This document shows, in pieces, positions 25,014-32,144 of a stretch of 32,144 nt of DNA. A model generated the notes under the pieces. That model was not told where the DNA came from. It searched no databases and saw nothing but the letters and a program-made list of their open reading frames with translations. Positions within the stretch are counted from its first letter, which is position 1, and every line of letters starts with the position of its first letter. The translations under genes and the position numbers were made by a program. The DNA comes from a virus: positions 1-32,144 of IMG/VR virus record IMGVR_UViG_3300021792_000012; one strand, 5' to 3'.

Positions 25014-25894
25014 GATTCAGAATAATTAAGAAAGGTGATAAAGGTAAAGCAGTAGCAAAGGCTAATAACCTACTATTACTTGGTTCAAAAGAAGAATTTG
25101 ATGGTGTAACTGAACAAGCTGTAAAAGCTATACAAACAGCTTATTATCTGCCGGTTACTGGTAATATCAACAAGCATACAATGTATGCAATGAGTAGTGA
25201 ATATAGAGAATATCAAGCTTTAAACCGTCTTTTAGATGTTAATAATCAAGATATTCTAGTGTTTAGCGATACATTTAAGAAAAACATAGTAGATAATCTT
25301 ATTAAGCCATTACCTTACGAATTAAATTTTTTTGTTGCCATAGACAAGTTACTTGAATACAAAAAAGAATTAAATGTTACTAATCCAGAATTAATTTTGC
25401 TCCTGGCTTTATCTCGATATGGTAGTGGTGTTCATACTTTTCCTGAACTTAACTATGACTATTCCGCAGCACAATTAGCTGATCTCGGAAAGTTCACTGA
25501 AAAAGAAATTAAAGAATTTGGACGTTGGCAAGTACAGACTTCACACAAGGCTGCTATTTGTACTAAGTTGGAAGGTACTTATAATTTTAGGAGCAGAGGA
25601 TTTTTTACAAAATTATCCGGTAAAGAAGCTTACTTAGGTCTAAGTAGATTTGCTAATGAAGCTTTACCTTCAGTATTTGAAGAAGATGTTTTAATAAAAA
25701 CTCCACAAAAATTAGCCTATACAGAATTTGCTTTAATATTTGAGTTCATTAAATTAAAAAATGGTATACCCAATTTTACTGAACTGGCTGTTAAGCCTTT
25801 AATAGATATTGTAAAGGCTATACCTATGCTATCCCCAGACAAATTTATGATGTACTATAATTGTTTTAAAATACTAGACATAAGGATTCTATAA
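25010..25894 (+). CDS. Peptidoglycan-binding domain plus degenerate GH19-like (chitinase/lysozyme) protein
   Basis: 294 residues. Residues 3-65 form a second PG_binding_1-like domain (IKKGDKGKAVAKANNLLLLG, then EFDGVTEQAVKAIQ). Residues about 125-260 resemble GH19 endolysins in order and spacing: LLLALSRYGSG corresponds to FLAQIGHESGG, then ELNYDYSAAQL to ENLNYSAEGL, then NFRSRGFFTKLSGKEAY to WRYRGRGLIQLTGRANY. The His-Glu pair carrying the general acid is replaced by Tyr137-Gly138; Glu146 at the second acidic position remains. So the protein probably binds the wall but does not cleave it by the usual mechanism. It is translationally coupled to the beta-helix protein before it and to the Lys-rich protein after it. 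Confidence 0.55.
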   Translation: MRFRIIKKGDKGKAVAKANNLLLLGSKEEFDGVTEQAVKAIQTAYYLPVTGNINKHTMYAMSSEYREYQALNRLLDVNNQDILVFSDTFKKNIVDNLIKPLPYELNFFVAIDKLLEYKKELNVTNPELILLLALSRYGSGVHTFPELNYDYSAAQLADLGKFTEKEIKEFGRWQVQTSHKAAICTKLEGTYNFRSRGFFTKLSGKEAYLGLSRFANEALPSVFEEDVLIKTPQKLAYTEFALIFEFIKLKNGIPNFTELAVKPLIDIVKAIPMLSPDKFMMYYNCFKILDIRIL

Positions 25895-26358
25895 TGCGTA
25901 AACATGACACTTACTTTTTTCAAGCACTAAAAGATACAGATTTTAAAAAGTCTATTGAAGCCTTTAGTGACTTTACTAAAACTCAAGCAACAAAGCTTTA
26001 TTATGTAATTAAGGCAAACAAAGATTACACTTATGAAAAGATTTATAAGGAAATGGTTTCTGATCCAATTTTGCTGAAAGCACTTAATAATGCTAGCCCG
26101 GCTTATGTTGATTGGGAAGATTCGATTGTGTACTTACGTCCACCAGTGCGTGAATTGGCTGTTATACTAATTGATACAGTATTAAATGAAGTAAAAGAGC
26201 GAACAGAACGAAAAAAAGTTGTGAAAAAGGCTAAAGAAGTGAAGCCTAAAAAAGCACAGAAAAAAGTTGAACCAAAGAAGAAAGCTGAACCAAAAAAGGT
26301 TGTTAAAAAAGTTTCTAAGCCAAAGTCTAAACCAAAAGCCAAGTCAAAGAAAAAATAA
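25894..26358 (+). CDS. Small protein with a lysine-rich, histone H1-like tail
   Basis: 154 residues; TAATG overlap with the previous gene and AAGGA upstream. Residues 1-100 are helical with an unremarkable mixed composition. The last 50 residues are half lysine, with Pro, Ala, Val and Glu spaced as in histone H1 or bacterial AlgP-like tails (KKVEPKKKAEPKKVVKKVSK). This tail would bind DNA or another polyanion without sequence specificity. Packaging in the virion with DNA, or coating of host DNA, are both possible. No catalytic motif. Confidence 0.55.
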   Translation: MRKHDTYFFQALKDTDFKKSIEAFSDFTKTQATKLYYVIKANKDYTYEKIYKEMVSDPILLKALNNASPAYVDWEDSIVYLRPPVRELAVILIDTVLNEVKERTERKKVVKKAKEVKPKKAQKKVEPKKKAEPKKVVKKVSKPKSKPKAKSKKK

Positions 26359-26361
26359 ACT

Positions 26362-28272
26362 ATGTCGCAGCGTTACTCCGGTCATACCTTGATGTCGGTA
26401 CTAGAAGCTATCGACTTTAAAAAAGCTTTATGGAATTTTATATTTTCCAATAAAAGAAAACATGGAACCCATTATGGCAAGGGTATGACTGCTTTTTGGA
26501 TGCTTATTAATAAAAAGCATACAATGAGAAAATTAGCTGATCCTAACTTTAGTACTGAACATAAATTTCATTACTGTAATTATGAAGGTACTTCAGGGTA
26601 TGGTGGAGATCAGCCTCAACTTAGTATTTTTACTTACTATTTAAACTCTCTTCCATCTGTTTATATTATTGAAGATTATGACGTAATTCCAGGAGATACT
26701 ATTTTATCTAATGGTAAAACACTATCGAATGCTGTTAGAAAATTCGGATATACCTATAAAGATTTAATAAGAGAAATACAAAAAATTAATAATAAACCTC
26801 ACGAAGAGAATAGTGACTTTGAAGAATTATATAAACAAGTTAAGTTACTACCTTCAGCGGTTTACATGCACTTCACTGCTCAAGAGTTATTGGATAAAAA
26901 GATAAAATTCACAGTAACTAACTTCATGGCTCATAACTTGGTTCTTTTTAGTAAACAAACAACAGCTACTATGGATACTAAAGTAACGGAACCAGATAGA
27001 TATAAAGATATTGTCTATAATAATAATTTTAGTGATACTTCTTTAGCTGAATATTACACTTATAGATTTAGAGATCCAAGAAGTATGTATACATCTATAT
27101 TGGATGGTACAGAAGATATTTATGGACAAAGTGAGAATGGAGATGATCCACTTTTAGGGACTGCGTATGTTCCACAAGAAGCTTATTGGACAAGAGCTTT
27201 TCATAGTACAATCTTTTCTTCTTGGGGCATAGATTTAAGGATGAAGCAGATTTGTTATGTGCTACCTTACCTAAAACGAGATACAAGTACTCATCCTTTA
27301 AACTCTGCACAAGATCCTTATGGCATGGTTCAAGGAAGAGCAGACGGTTTTCATTTTATAAAAGATAATGATTTAAACTTAACTCCACCCCCAGTTTCTG
27401 AAGTTGAATACACTACCCCAGAAAACGCCGTATTAACATTAAATCTATATCCGCATGAACAAGCCTCAGACTTTCCAACAAGAGTTATTACAGTAACTGT
27501 TACAGATACAAGCGATGATGGAACTTCTGAAGAAGATTGGACTATTCCGGCTATAAATGATCATACTCAATATGCTCCTGATACTATTCGTGTGAATCGT
27601 ATTTATGAGTATAAGAATGGACATTGTATTGCAGTTCATTATACAAATTTCAGACCTGAATGGTGGGGAACTGATAATGCTCATAGACCTGTAGATGAGC
27701 CATTATGGGATAATGAGACTACTTGGCGAAACAAGATGACCCATTTAATGAATGAAAGTGTAAGTACTAATCCTTACACCGAAGAAACAATGCCAGGATT
27801 TATTCCAATAGATTTTCAAGCTATAAATAAAATAAACTTTAAAAGAAACTCTAAATTACTTCCTTGGATCTCACATATTGAAACTGTTAATAACTTAAAG
27901 TTACATACATCATTTTGGGAAGACTGGGGAGATATAATTGGATTTGTTATTTCCTTCTTATTTTGTGGACCTTGTGCCTTTGTTAATATTTTAGTTTCAA
28001 TAGGCAAAGATATATATATTGAAAATATTTCTAAAGGAACAGGTGTAAAGTATGTTGAGCATTACATGGTTAAAGATAAATATGCAGATGCAGGTGAACT
28101 GGATTTAAGGCAAGAAGATATAACTGAACATGAGATTAATCCAGACATTATTGCAGAACTGGATAAGGTAACTGCTGACTCTAAATATAAAAAAGAAGTA
28201 GAACAACCTTTAGAGTTTTTAGAAAGGACTAATCCTGATCATCCTAATAGAGGGTGGCAAAAATGGAATTAG
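26362..28272 (+). CDS. Large unknown protein with a hydrophobic C-terminal segment
   Basis: 636 residues, unrecognised. The body is mixed alpha/beta with many aromatic residues. A proline- and threonine-rich beta section at about 335-385 (PPPVSEVEYTTPENAVLTLNLY) looks like an inserted fibronectin- or Ig-type module. Residues 525-548 (IIGFVISFLFCGPCAFVNILVSIG) form a strongly hydrophobic helix with a CGPC motif in the middle, preceded and followed by charged sequence. The C-terminal 80 residues are acidic. A single late hydrophobic helix in a large phage protein suggests a virion protein that touches the host membrane during ejection. Ends in TAG, followed by a 66-base gap. Confidence 0.4.
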   Translation: MSQRYSGHTLMSVLEAIDFKKALWNFIFSNKRKHGTHYGKGMTAFWMLINKKHTMRKLADPNFSTEHKFHYCNYEGTSGYGGDQPQLSIFTYYLNSLPSVYIIEDYDVIPGDTILSNGKTLSNAVRKFGYTYKDLIREIQKINNKPHEENSDFEELYKQVKLLPSAVYMHFTAQELLDKKIKFTVTNFMAHNLVLFSKQTTATMDTKVTEPDRYKDIVYNNNFSDTSLAEYYTYRFRDPRSMYTSILDGTEDIYGQSENGDDPLLGTAYVPQEAYWTRAFHSTIFSSWGIDLRMKQICYVLPYLKRDTSTHPLNSAQDPYGMVQGRADGFHFIKDNDLNLTPPPVSEVEYTTPENAVLTLNLYPHEQASDFPTRVITVTVTDTSDDGTSEEDWTIPAINDHTQYAPDTIRVNRIYEYKNGHCIAVHYTNFRPEWWGTDNAHRPVDEPLWDNETTWRNKMTHLMNESVSTNPYTEETMPGFIPIDFQAINKINFKRNSKLLPWISHIETVNNLKLHTSFWEDWGDIIGFVISFLFCGPCAFVNILVSIGKDIYIENISKGTGVKYVEHYMVKDKYADAGELDLRQEDITEHEINPDIIAELDKVTADSKYKKEVEQPLEFLERTNPDHPNRGWQKWN

Positions 28273-28338
28273 TAATATATACTTAAATGTAATGTATACA
28301 TAAATAGAATAACAATTCTTGGTTCAAGAGTCAGAGCT
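28273..28338 (+). other. AT-rich intergenic gap before the ejection-protein block
   Basis: One of only two gaps over 60 bases. It is very AT-rich and includes the palindrome GTATAC and a CATAAATA close to the T4 late promoter box (TATAAATA). No terminator, tRNA or clear -35/-10 pair is visible. It could hold a late promoter for the genes that follow, but the sequence does not prove it. Confidence 0.25.
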
Positions 28339-28572
28339 ATGCAAGAAAAATCTATAATTAATCCCCCTAAAGGTATTACATCTATAACTGCTTCAGCTAT
28401 CCGTAACGATGGACAGTATCCAGTAACAATATGGGTTAATGGTGTAAATACAGAAAGTAGGGGTGAAACTTTGGATGTGGAAGCTGTATTAAACTATGGA
28501 GAAGATCTACCTATAGATATTGGTTTTCGTGGTTTACAAGGCGAAGCTGTATTATATAAAACAAGCCAATAA
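28339..28572 (+). CDS. Small beta-rich protein of unknown function
   Basis: 77 residues, predicted as a small beta-sandwich (ITSITASAIRNDGQYPVTIWVNG, then IDIGFRGLQGEAVLY). It resembles small phage proteins that decorate or stabilise the virion, and has general likeness to the beta anchor domain of the 228-residue protein (DxGQYPVTIWVNG compared with GESDVTIAGG), but the match is weak. The ribosome binding site is poor (AAGAG about 10 bases upstream). First gene after the 66-base gap. Confidence 0.4.
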   Translation: MQEKSIINPPKGITSITASAIRNDGQYPVTIWVNGVNTESRGETLDVEAVLNYGEDLPIDIGFRGLQGEAVLYKTSQ

Positions 28573-28582
28573 GGAGTAAAAT

Positions 28583-29026
28583 ATGTTTGGTTCATTAGGT
28601 GCATTACTATCTAACGGTTTAGGTAGTATTGGAAGCAGTTTAGGCAGTCTTGGCTCGATAATTAAAGGTGGTTTTACTAACTTTATGAACGGTTCTGGTG
28701 CTGCAACTTTTGGAGCTGCTCCGAAAGGTATTATGGGACATTTGGGACAGATTCTTGGTGGTGGTGAAGGTACAACAGGCTTACTAAGTTCTCTAGGTAG
28801 TTTAGGTAAGATGTATACAGACTATGCAGGACTACAAACTCTAAAAGATATGCAAGACGAAAAAATGAAAATAGCCGATACTAACTTCAATAATCAGGTT
28901 AATACAACAAAAAATAAGATGTATAACCAAGTTTATGGCAATCTATTAGCTAGTGGCATGTCCGAAGAAGAGGCAAGAGCTAAAGCTGAAGAAGAAGTTG
29001 CCAGAATGCATATTCAAGGGGTCTAA
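28583..29026 (+). CDS. Glycine-rich internal virion (ejection) protein candidate
   Basis: 147 residues. Residues 1-80 are rich in Gly, Ser and Leu with GSLGALLSNGLGSIGSSLGSLG, a pattern of small internal virion proteins such as T7 gp14 and the small proteins before the N4 virion polymerase. Residues 80-145 are helical and charged. The glycine-rich hydrophobic part could insert in the host membrane during DNA ejection. A perfect AAGGAG lies 6 bases before the ATG, so it should be well expressed. Followed one base later by the next gene. Confidence 0.5.
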   Translation: MFGSLGALLSNGLGSIGSSLGSLGSIIKGGFTNFMNGSGAATFGAAPKGIMGHLGQILGGGEGTTGLLSSLGSLGKMYTDYAGLQTLKDMQDEKMKIADTNFNNQVNTTKNKMYNQVYGNLLASGMSEEEARAKAEEEVARMHIQGV

Positions 29027-29027
29027 A

Positions 29028-30395
29028 ATGGCTATCACATGGCGAAATATTTCAGCGCCTAACCTTTCTGGTATGAATACTTTACTCGGTGCGTATGATC
29101 GAGTAGGTTCTGGTTTCACTAATTTTGTGAAACAATATGAAGATAAAATGAAAGAAAGCCAGGGGCGAATTGTTGCTGATTATGCTAATCAAATGCAGAA
29201 TGCAGCTAATCTTCAACAACTCCAGCAAATTGCAGGTATGGCACAAAACAATACTCATGGCTTTTATAGCAATGTGCTAGAAAAGTTAGGTGAAGCTCAA
29301 CGTCTACGAGAAGCAGGTATTCTGGATCGTAAACAAGCTCTAGGCAATATTAGAAAACTAGGTATTGAAAACTACATTGGTGAAAAAACTAAAGAATATA
29401 AAATTAACACAGCTAGGGATAATGCAACTTTAGTTGGCATAAATGCAGATGTAGCAGGTAAAACTAAGCAGTATAAAATCAATACTGCTAGAGATAATGC
29501 AGCAATATTATCGGATCAGGCAGATGTTTCTAGTAAAACAAAGCAATACACTATTGATACAGCAATGTATGGTAGAGATACGGCTAAACAAAATTCTTTA
29601 ATTGCTGAGCTTAATAAGAAATTAAAAGATAAAGATTATAAAAATTACGATGAAAAATGGAGATTAGAGAAAAAATTAAGGCAAGCACAAGCCTATAGTG
29701 CTAGAGCTAGTGGTGTTAATGCTTACGCTAATGCTGCAAACAGTAATGATTTAAGAAAAGCCCGTATCAAGGATCGGGCAAATGCAGAATTGATGGCTTC
29801 GGTCTCTGGTAAAATACAACAAGAATTTAATCAGTATAGGGACATAGTTGAAAAAACAGGGTATAAAATGACTCCAGAACAAGCGCAAGTTGCTATGCAT
29901 ACTATTACAAATAAATACAGACAAGAATTAAACCCATCTCAACTATCTGTATTTAATAGTGCATTTAGATTGCCAGCTCAACAAACAGCTTTAACGCCAG
30001 ACTTAGGTACTCCTGTGCAAGGTATTAATCCTTTAGGTAAGGCATTAAAAACAAAGTCTGGTGGTTCTAAAGCAAATACAAGTCCATTATTAAATGAGCC
30101 TTATAAAGGTGGGCATAAAGACGCAGTAAAAAGAGCTATTAAACAGCAAATGGAGAAAAACAAGAATTTTGCTAAGGCTAAATTAGCTCTTAATATAAAT
30201 GGTGATGCTCTTGCTAAAAAGCTAAGAGATGGAAATAACAATCCATTAAACGCTAAAGCATTGTTGGATATAGTTAAAGAAATGGATTTATATGACCAAA
30301 ATATAATGTTGGAATCTTTAGCACAACACCCAGAAAAAGAAACAGTACTAGCACTAGCTAGGCGCATATTAGACTTTAAACAAGGTAAATACTAA
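29028..30395 (+). CDS. Coiled-coil internal virion (ejection) protein candidate
   Basis: 455 residues from the ATG at 29028, one base after the previous stop; a GTG at 28953 lies inside the previous gene and is not needed. The start MAITWRNISAPNLSG is a pattern I associate with internal proteins of N4- and T7-like phages. The protein is mainly helical, with a Gln- and Ala-rich first 100 residues, three tandem 25-residue units (29385-29609) and a basic C-terminal part. It lies between the Gly-rich protein and the giant gene, as expected for a set that forms an ejection channel or lies with the DNA. No catalytic motif was seen. Confidence 0.55.
   Translation: MAITWRNISAPNLSGMNTLLGAYDRVGSGFTNFVKQYEDKMKESQGRIVADYANQMQNAANLQQLQQIAGMAQNNTHGFYSNVLEKLGEAQRLREAGILDRKQALGNIRKLGIENYIGEKTKEYKINTARDNATLVGINADVAGKTKQYKINTARDNAAILSDQADVSSKTKQYTIDTAMYGRDTAKQNSLIAELNKKLKDKDYKNYDEKWRLEKKLRQAQAYSARASGVNAYANAANSNDLRKARIKDRANAELMASVSGKIQQEFNQYRDIVEKTGYKMTPEQAQVAMHTITNKYRQELNPSQLSVFNSAFRLPAQQTALTPDLGTPVQGINPLGKALKTKSGGSKANTSPLLNEPYKGGHKDAVKRAIKQQMEKNKNFAKAKLALNINGDALAKKLRDGNNNPLNAKALLDIVKEMDLYDQNIMLESLAQHPEKETVLALARRILDFKQGKY
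29385..29609 (+). repeat. Three tandem 75-base (25-residue) repeats in the ejection protein gene
   Basis: Copies begin at 29385, 29460 and 29535, exactly 75 bases apart. Each codes for KTKxYxIxTAxxxxxxxxxxxADVxx, with the first two nearly the same (KTKEYKINTARDNA and KTKQYKINTARDNA) and the third more diverged (KTKQYTIDTAMYGR). The nucleotide copies differ mostly at third positions, so the duplication is not recent. They probably add turns to a long helical rod. Confidence 0.8.
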
Positions 30396-32144
30396 ATGGG
30401 ATTTTTCACTGATTTTGCAAAACAGATGCAAGGAGCATCTAATCAATTAGAGCAATCACTGTATGCCCCAACTCCGGTAGCCCCAACAGCCGGAGTACCA
30501 GGAGTAGCGCCTATTGCAGGACAGCCCCAGCAAGCTCCAGGGTCTTTCCGAATGCCTCAGTATGCCAATGCTTATGAGTGGGCTGGTACGCAAAATTTGG
30601 GGACAGCAGACGGCTTTAACATAGTCGCTCCTTTGGTTCGTGGTGAAGGTAGTGAACTGGATGTTATAAAACAAGTACAGAACCAAATACTTGGTACACA
30701 TCCTATGGGTGTGGGTGAAGCTAAAAAAGCTAAGTTAGGTGGTACAAACGTAGCTAAACAGCAAAATCTGGGTGGTACTTCTGCAAAATTTGATCCCGAA
30801 ACTTGGCAATTTAATCCTGACTTATATAATCAATTTTTAGCAGATGTTAATGCTGGAAAGAAATCTGCTCGTGGTCCTGATGCAGATAGTACTAAGCATT
30901 TAAGATTTGCTGGTTATGATGCTGCTGAATCCAGTCTGGCAGCTCTTAAAAGAAAATCTCCAAAAGCTGTTCAAAGACAGCGTGAGTATGTTGCTGGTGT
31001 GCTTAATATACCAGTTGACCAAGTAACTGATAATCACATAGTCGCATTTGGTCGAATGAGCAAGAGTTTGCTTAATGACTATGTTAGAAATAATGCTGGT
31101 ACTGTCCTATTTAAAAAGCGTTTAGAGGATGGACGTTTATTAGTTGATCCAATTCTAGGTTCTGGAGCTTTATCCAGTAAGCTACAAAACTCTGTTCTTA
31201 ATACCGGTCGCCATAATCGGGCAAAAGAATATGCTAAATACGAAACACCCTATGACAGGGCGATGTATAATGCAGATGGATCTTTTGATCGTGGTGTGTT
31301 AATGGCACAGCACTACGGTAAAGAGGCTTTAGATAGTTTCCCAAAAGCTGCTACAACTACAGCAGCAGGTGGATTATCTTTACTTGGTTCGGCTATGAAT
31401 TATAGCCCAGCAGGACTAATAGCTAGAACAGCTCAAGAAATATTCAGCAAAGATCATAAAGCTACTGATTTTGGCGCTCCATTGAAGAAAGTAGCAAAAT
31501 CTTTAAGACATAGTGATTTAGCTACAAAAGGTTTCACTGGTGAACAAACTTCTGGTTCAACTCAAATAGACTACAACAGGCAAATTAAAGAAGATTTAAA
31601 AACCTCTAATGCTATAGCAAGATACGCTAAAAATGTTGTATCAGGTATAACTTCTGGTATGACTACAGAAAATGTTGCTCAATCAACCGCAGAAACATTG
31701 GTAGCTACTGCAACAGGGGGTGGTGGTTTAGCCGCTTATTCTTTATTACAGGGTGTTAATAATGCTGATTTAGCAATAGATGAATATAAGAAACAACATC
31801 CTAACGCTACTGTTAGTGACATAACTGAATTTAAAGCTAAAGCTAATGCAGTTGTTAATAAAATTGGCGAAATGATGGCAGAGCGCTATGCCTTCAAAGG
31901 TATAGGAAAGGGTGTAGGTAAAAGTAAGTTAGCTAAAAAAGTAATAAAGAAAATTAAAAATTCTAAAGCCAGTACATCAGTAGCTAAAGCAGGTGCAGCA
32001 GTTAATCTAACAAAAAGGGGTAGAGGTAATTTATCCAATGCTGGTACTGTTGCAGGTAAAGCATTAGGGATTGGACAACTTGCTGCTGGTAAGGCTACCA
32101 AATTTGCATTTAAAGAAGCCGGTGGTGAAGGTGCTGAGGAAGCA
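30396..32144 (+). CDS. N-terminal part of a very large virion protein with a nuclease-like domain (3' end outside the window)
   Basis: Open from the ATG at 30396, directly after the previous stop, for 583 codons to the window end with no stop. Residues 20-55 are Pro/Ala/Gly-rich. Residues about 150-245 resemble a staphylococcal-nuclease (SNase) domain: DADSTKHLRFAGYDAAE matches the family DGDTxxVRLAGIDAPE, with Arg170, Asp175 and Glu178 at the spacing of Arg35, Asp40 and Glu43, and Arg220 in AFGRM in the place of Arg87. Later parts hold amphipathic Gly/Ala segments (about 318-345 and 430-452), a Lys-rich patch and a GEGAEEA end, like the injection part of the N4 virion RNA polymerase as I recall it. 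By position it is that gene's counterpart; the polymerase core would lie beyond the window. Confidence 0.65.
   Translation, partial: MGFFTDFAKQMQGASNQLEQSLYAPTPVAPTAGVPGVAPIAGQPQQAPGSFRMPQYANAYEWAGTQNLGTADGFNIVAPLVRGEGSELDVIKQVQNQILGTHPMGVGEAKKAKLGGTNVAKQQNLGGTSAKFDPETWQFNPDLYNQFLADVNAGKKSARGPDADSTKHLRFAGYDAAESSLAALKRKSPKAVQRQREYVAGVLNIPVDQVTDNHIVAFGRMSKSLLNDYVRNNAGTVLFKKRLEDGRLLVDPILGSGALSSKLQNSVLNTGRHNRAKEYAKYETPYDRAMYNADGSFDRGVLMAQHYGKEALDSFPKAATTTAAGGLSLLGSAMNYSPAGLIARTAQEIFSKDHKATDFGAPLKKVAKSLRHSDLATKGFTGEQTSGSTQIDYNRQIKEDLKTSNAIARYAKNVVSGITSGMTTENVAQSTAETLVATATGGGGLAAYSLLQGVNNADLAIDEYKKQHPNATVSDITEFKAKANAVVNKIGEMMAERYAFKGIGKGVGKSKLAKKVIKKIKNSKASTSVAKAGAAVNLTKRGRGNLSNAGTVAGKALGIGQLAAGKATKFAFKEAGGEGAEEA

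Noticed and set aside
27964-27975. CGPC as a thioredoxin active site
   Set aside because: The surrounding sequence is a hydrophobic helix with no thioredoxin fold pattern and no preceding Trp.
28300-28316. CATAAATA as a T4-type late promoter
   Set aside because: One mismatch in an AT-rich gap is expected by chance, and there is no other sign of T4-type transcription.
28319-28340. GGTTCAAGAGTC resembling a tRNA T-arm
   Set aside because: No acceptor, anticodon or D-arm can be formed from the surrounding AT-rich sequence.
28953-29027. GTG start for the ejection protein
   Set aside because: It lies inside the previous gene; the ATG at 29028 is directly after its stop and begins with the recognisable MAITWRN.
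30396-32144. Firm assignment of the last gene as virion RNA polymerase
   Set aside because: The polymerase core of the N4 protein begins about 1000 residues in, beyond this window, so only position and general style support it.

Overview
This window is a single, tightly packed, one-directional block of late genes from a tailed double-stranded DNA phage. Every supported gene is on the + strand, most genes overlap or abut, and the longest gene-free gap is only about 70 bases. The sequence is AT-rich and uses the standard bacterial code (TAA, TAG and TGA all end genes). The host is probably a Gram-negative bacterium, because the lysis region has a two-component spanin pair with an outer-membrane lipoprotein nested in the inner-membrane gene. 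The host genus cannot be read from the sequence. Gene order and several proteins resemble N4-like podoviruses (Schitoviridae): large terminase, adaptor-like protein, portal, scaffold, N4-gp56-type capsid, then ejection proteins leading into a giant virion protein. That family assignment rests on recalled features, not a search.

Layout. Bases 1-54 are the last 18 codons of an intein ending in His-Asn; from base 55 the host protein resumes as the large terminase (to 1464), so the intein sits in the terminase P-loop. Next come an adaptor-like protein, three tail-region proteins of uncertain role, the portal, a small portal-linked protein, the scaffold and the major capsid protein (1468-10179). 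A strong hairpin terminator follows the capsid gene (10190-10223). Two internal or structural proteins follow.

Bases 11847-21921 are an adhesin region. It holds a 1607-residue fibre with about seven Ig-like repeats, three of which carry a foreign domain inserted at the same loop. It also holds a tandem pair of propeller-like paralogues with a shared C-terminal wall- or sugar-binding-like module, a short anchor protein related to the start of the giant fibre, a fibre with an internal duplication, and a small protein. Bases 21902-24292 are the lysis region: M15 peptidase endolysin, i-spanin with embedded o-spanin, a PAS-like membrane protein, two tiny proteins sharing a glycine/asparagine motif, and a holin candidate. 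Bases 24285-28272 hold a beta-helix protein, a peptidoglycan-binding protein with a GH19-like domain that has lost a catalytic residue, a histone-tail-like lysine-rich protein and a large unknown.

Bases 28339-32144 are probably ejection or internal virion proteins, ending in a very large open gene (30396 to the window end, no stop reached). Its N-terminal part carries what looks like a staphylococcal-nuclease-type domain with its key residues in place. By position this gene matches the N4 virion RNA polymerase, but no polymerase motif falls inside the window.

The most interesting points are the terminase intein, the nuclease-like domain in the giant virion protein, the nested-domain architecture of the fibre, the reuse of modules among the adhesins, and the degenerate GH19-like protein.
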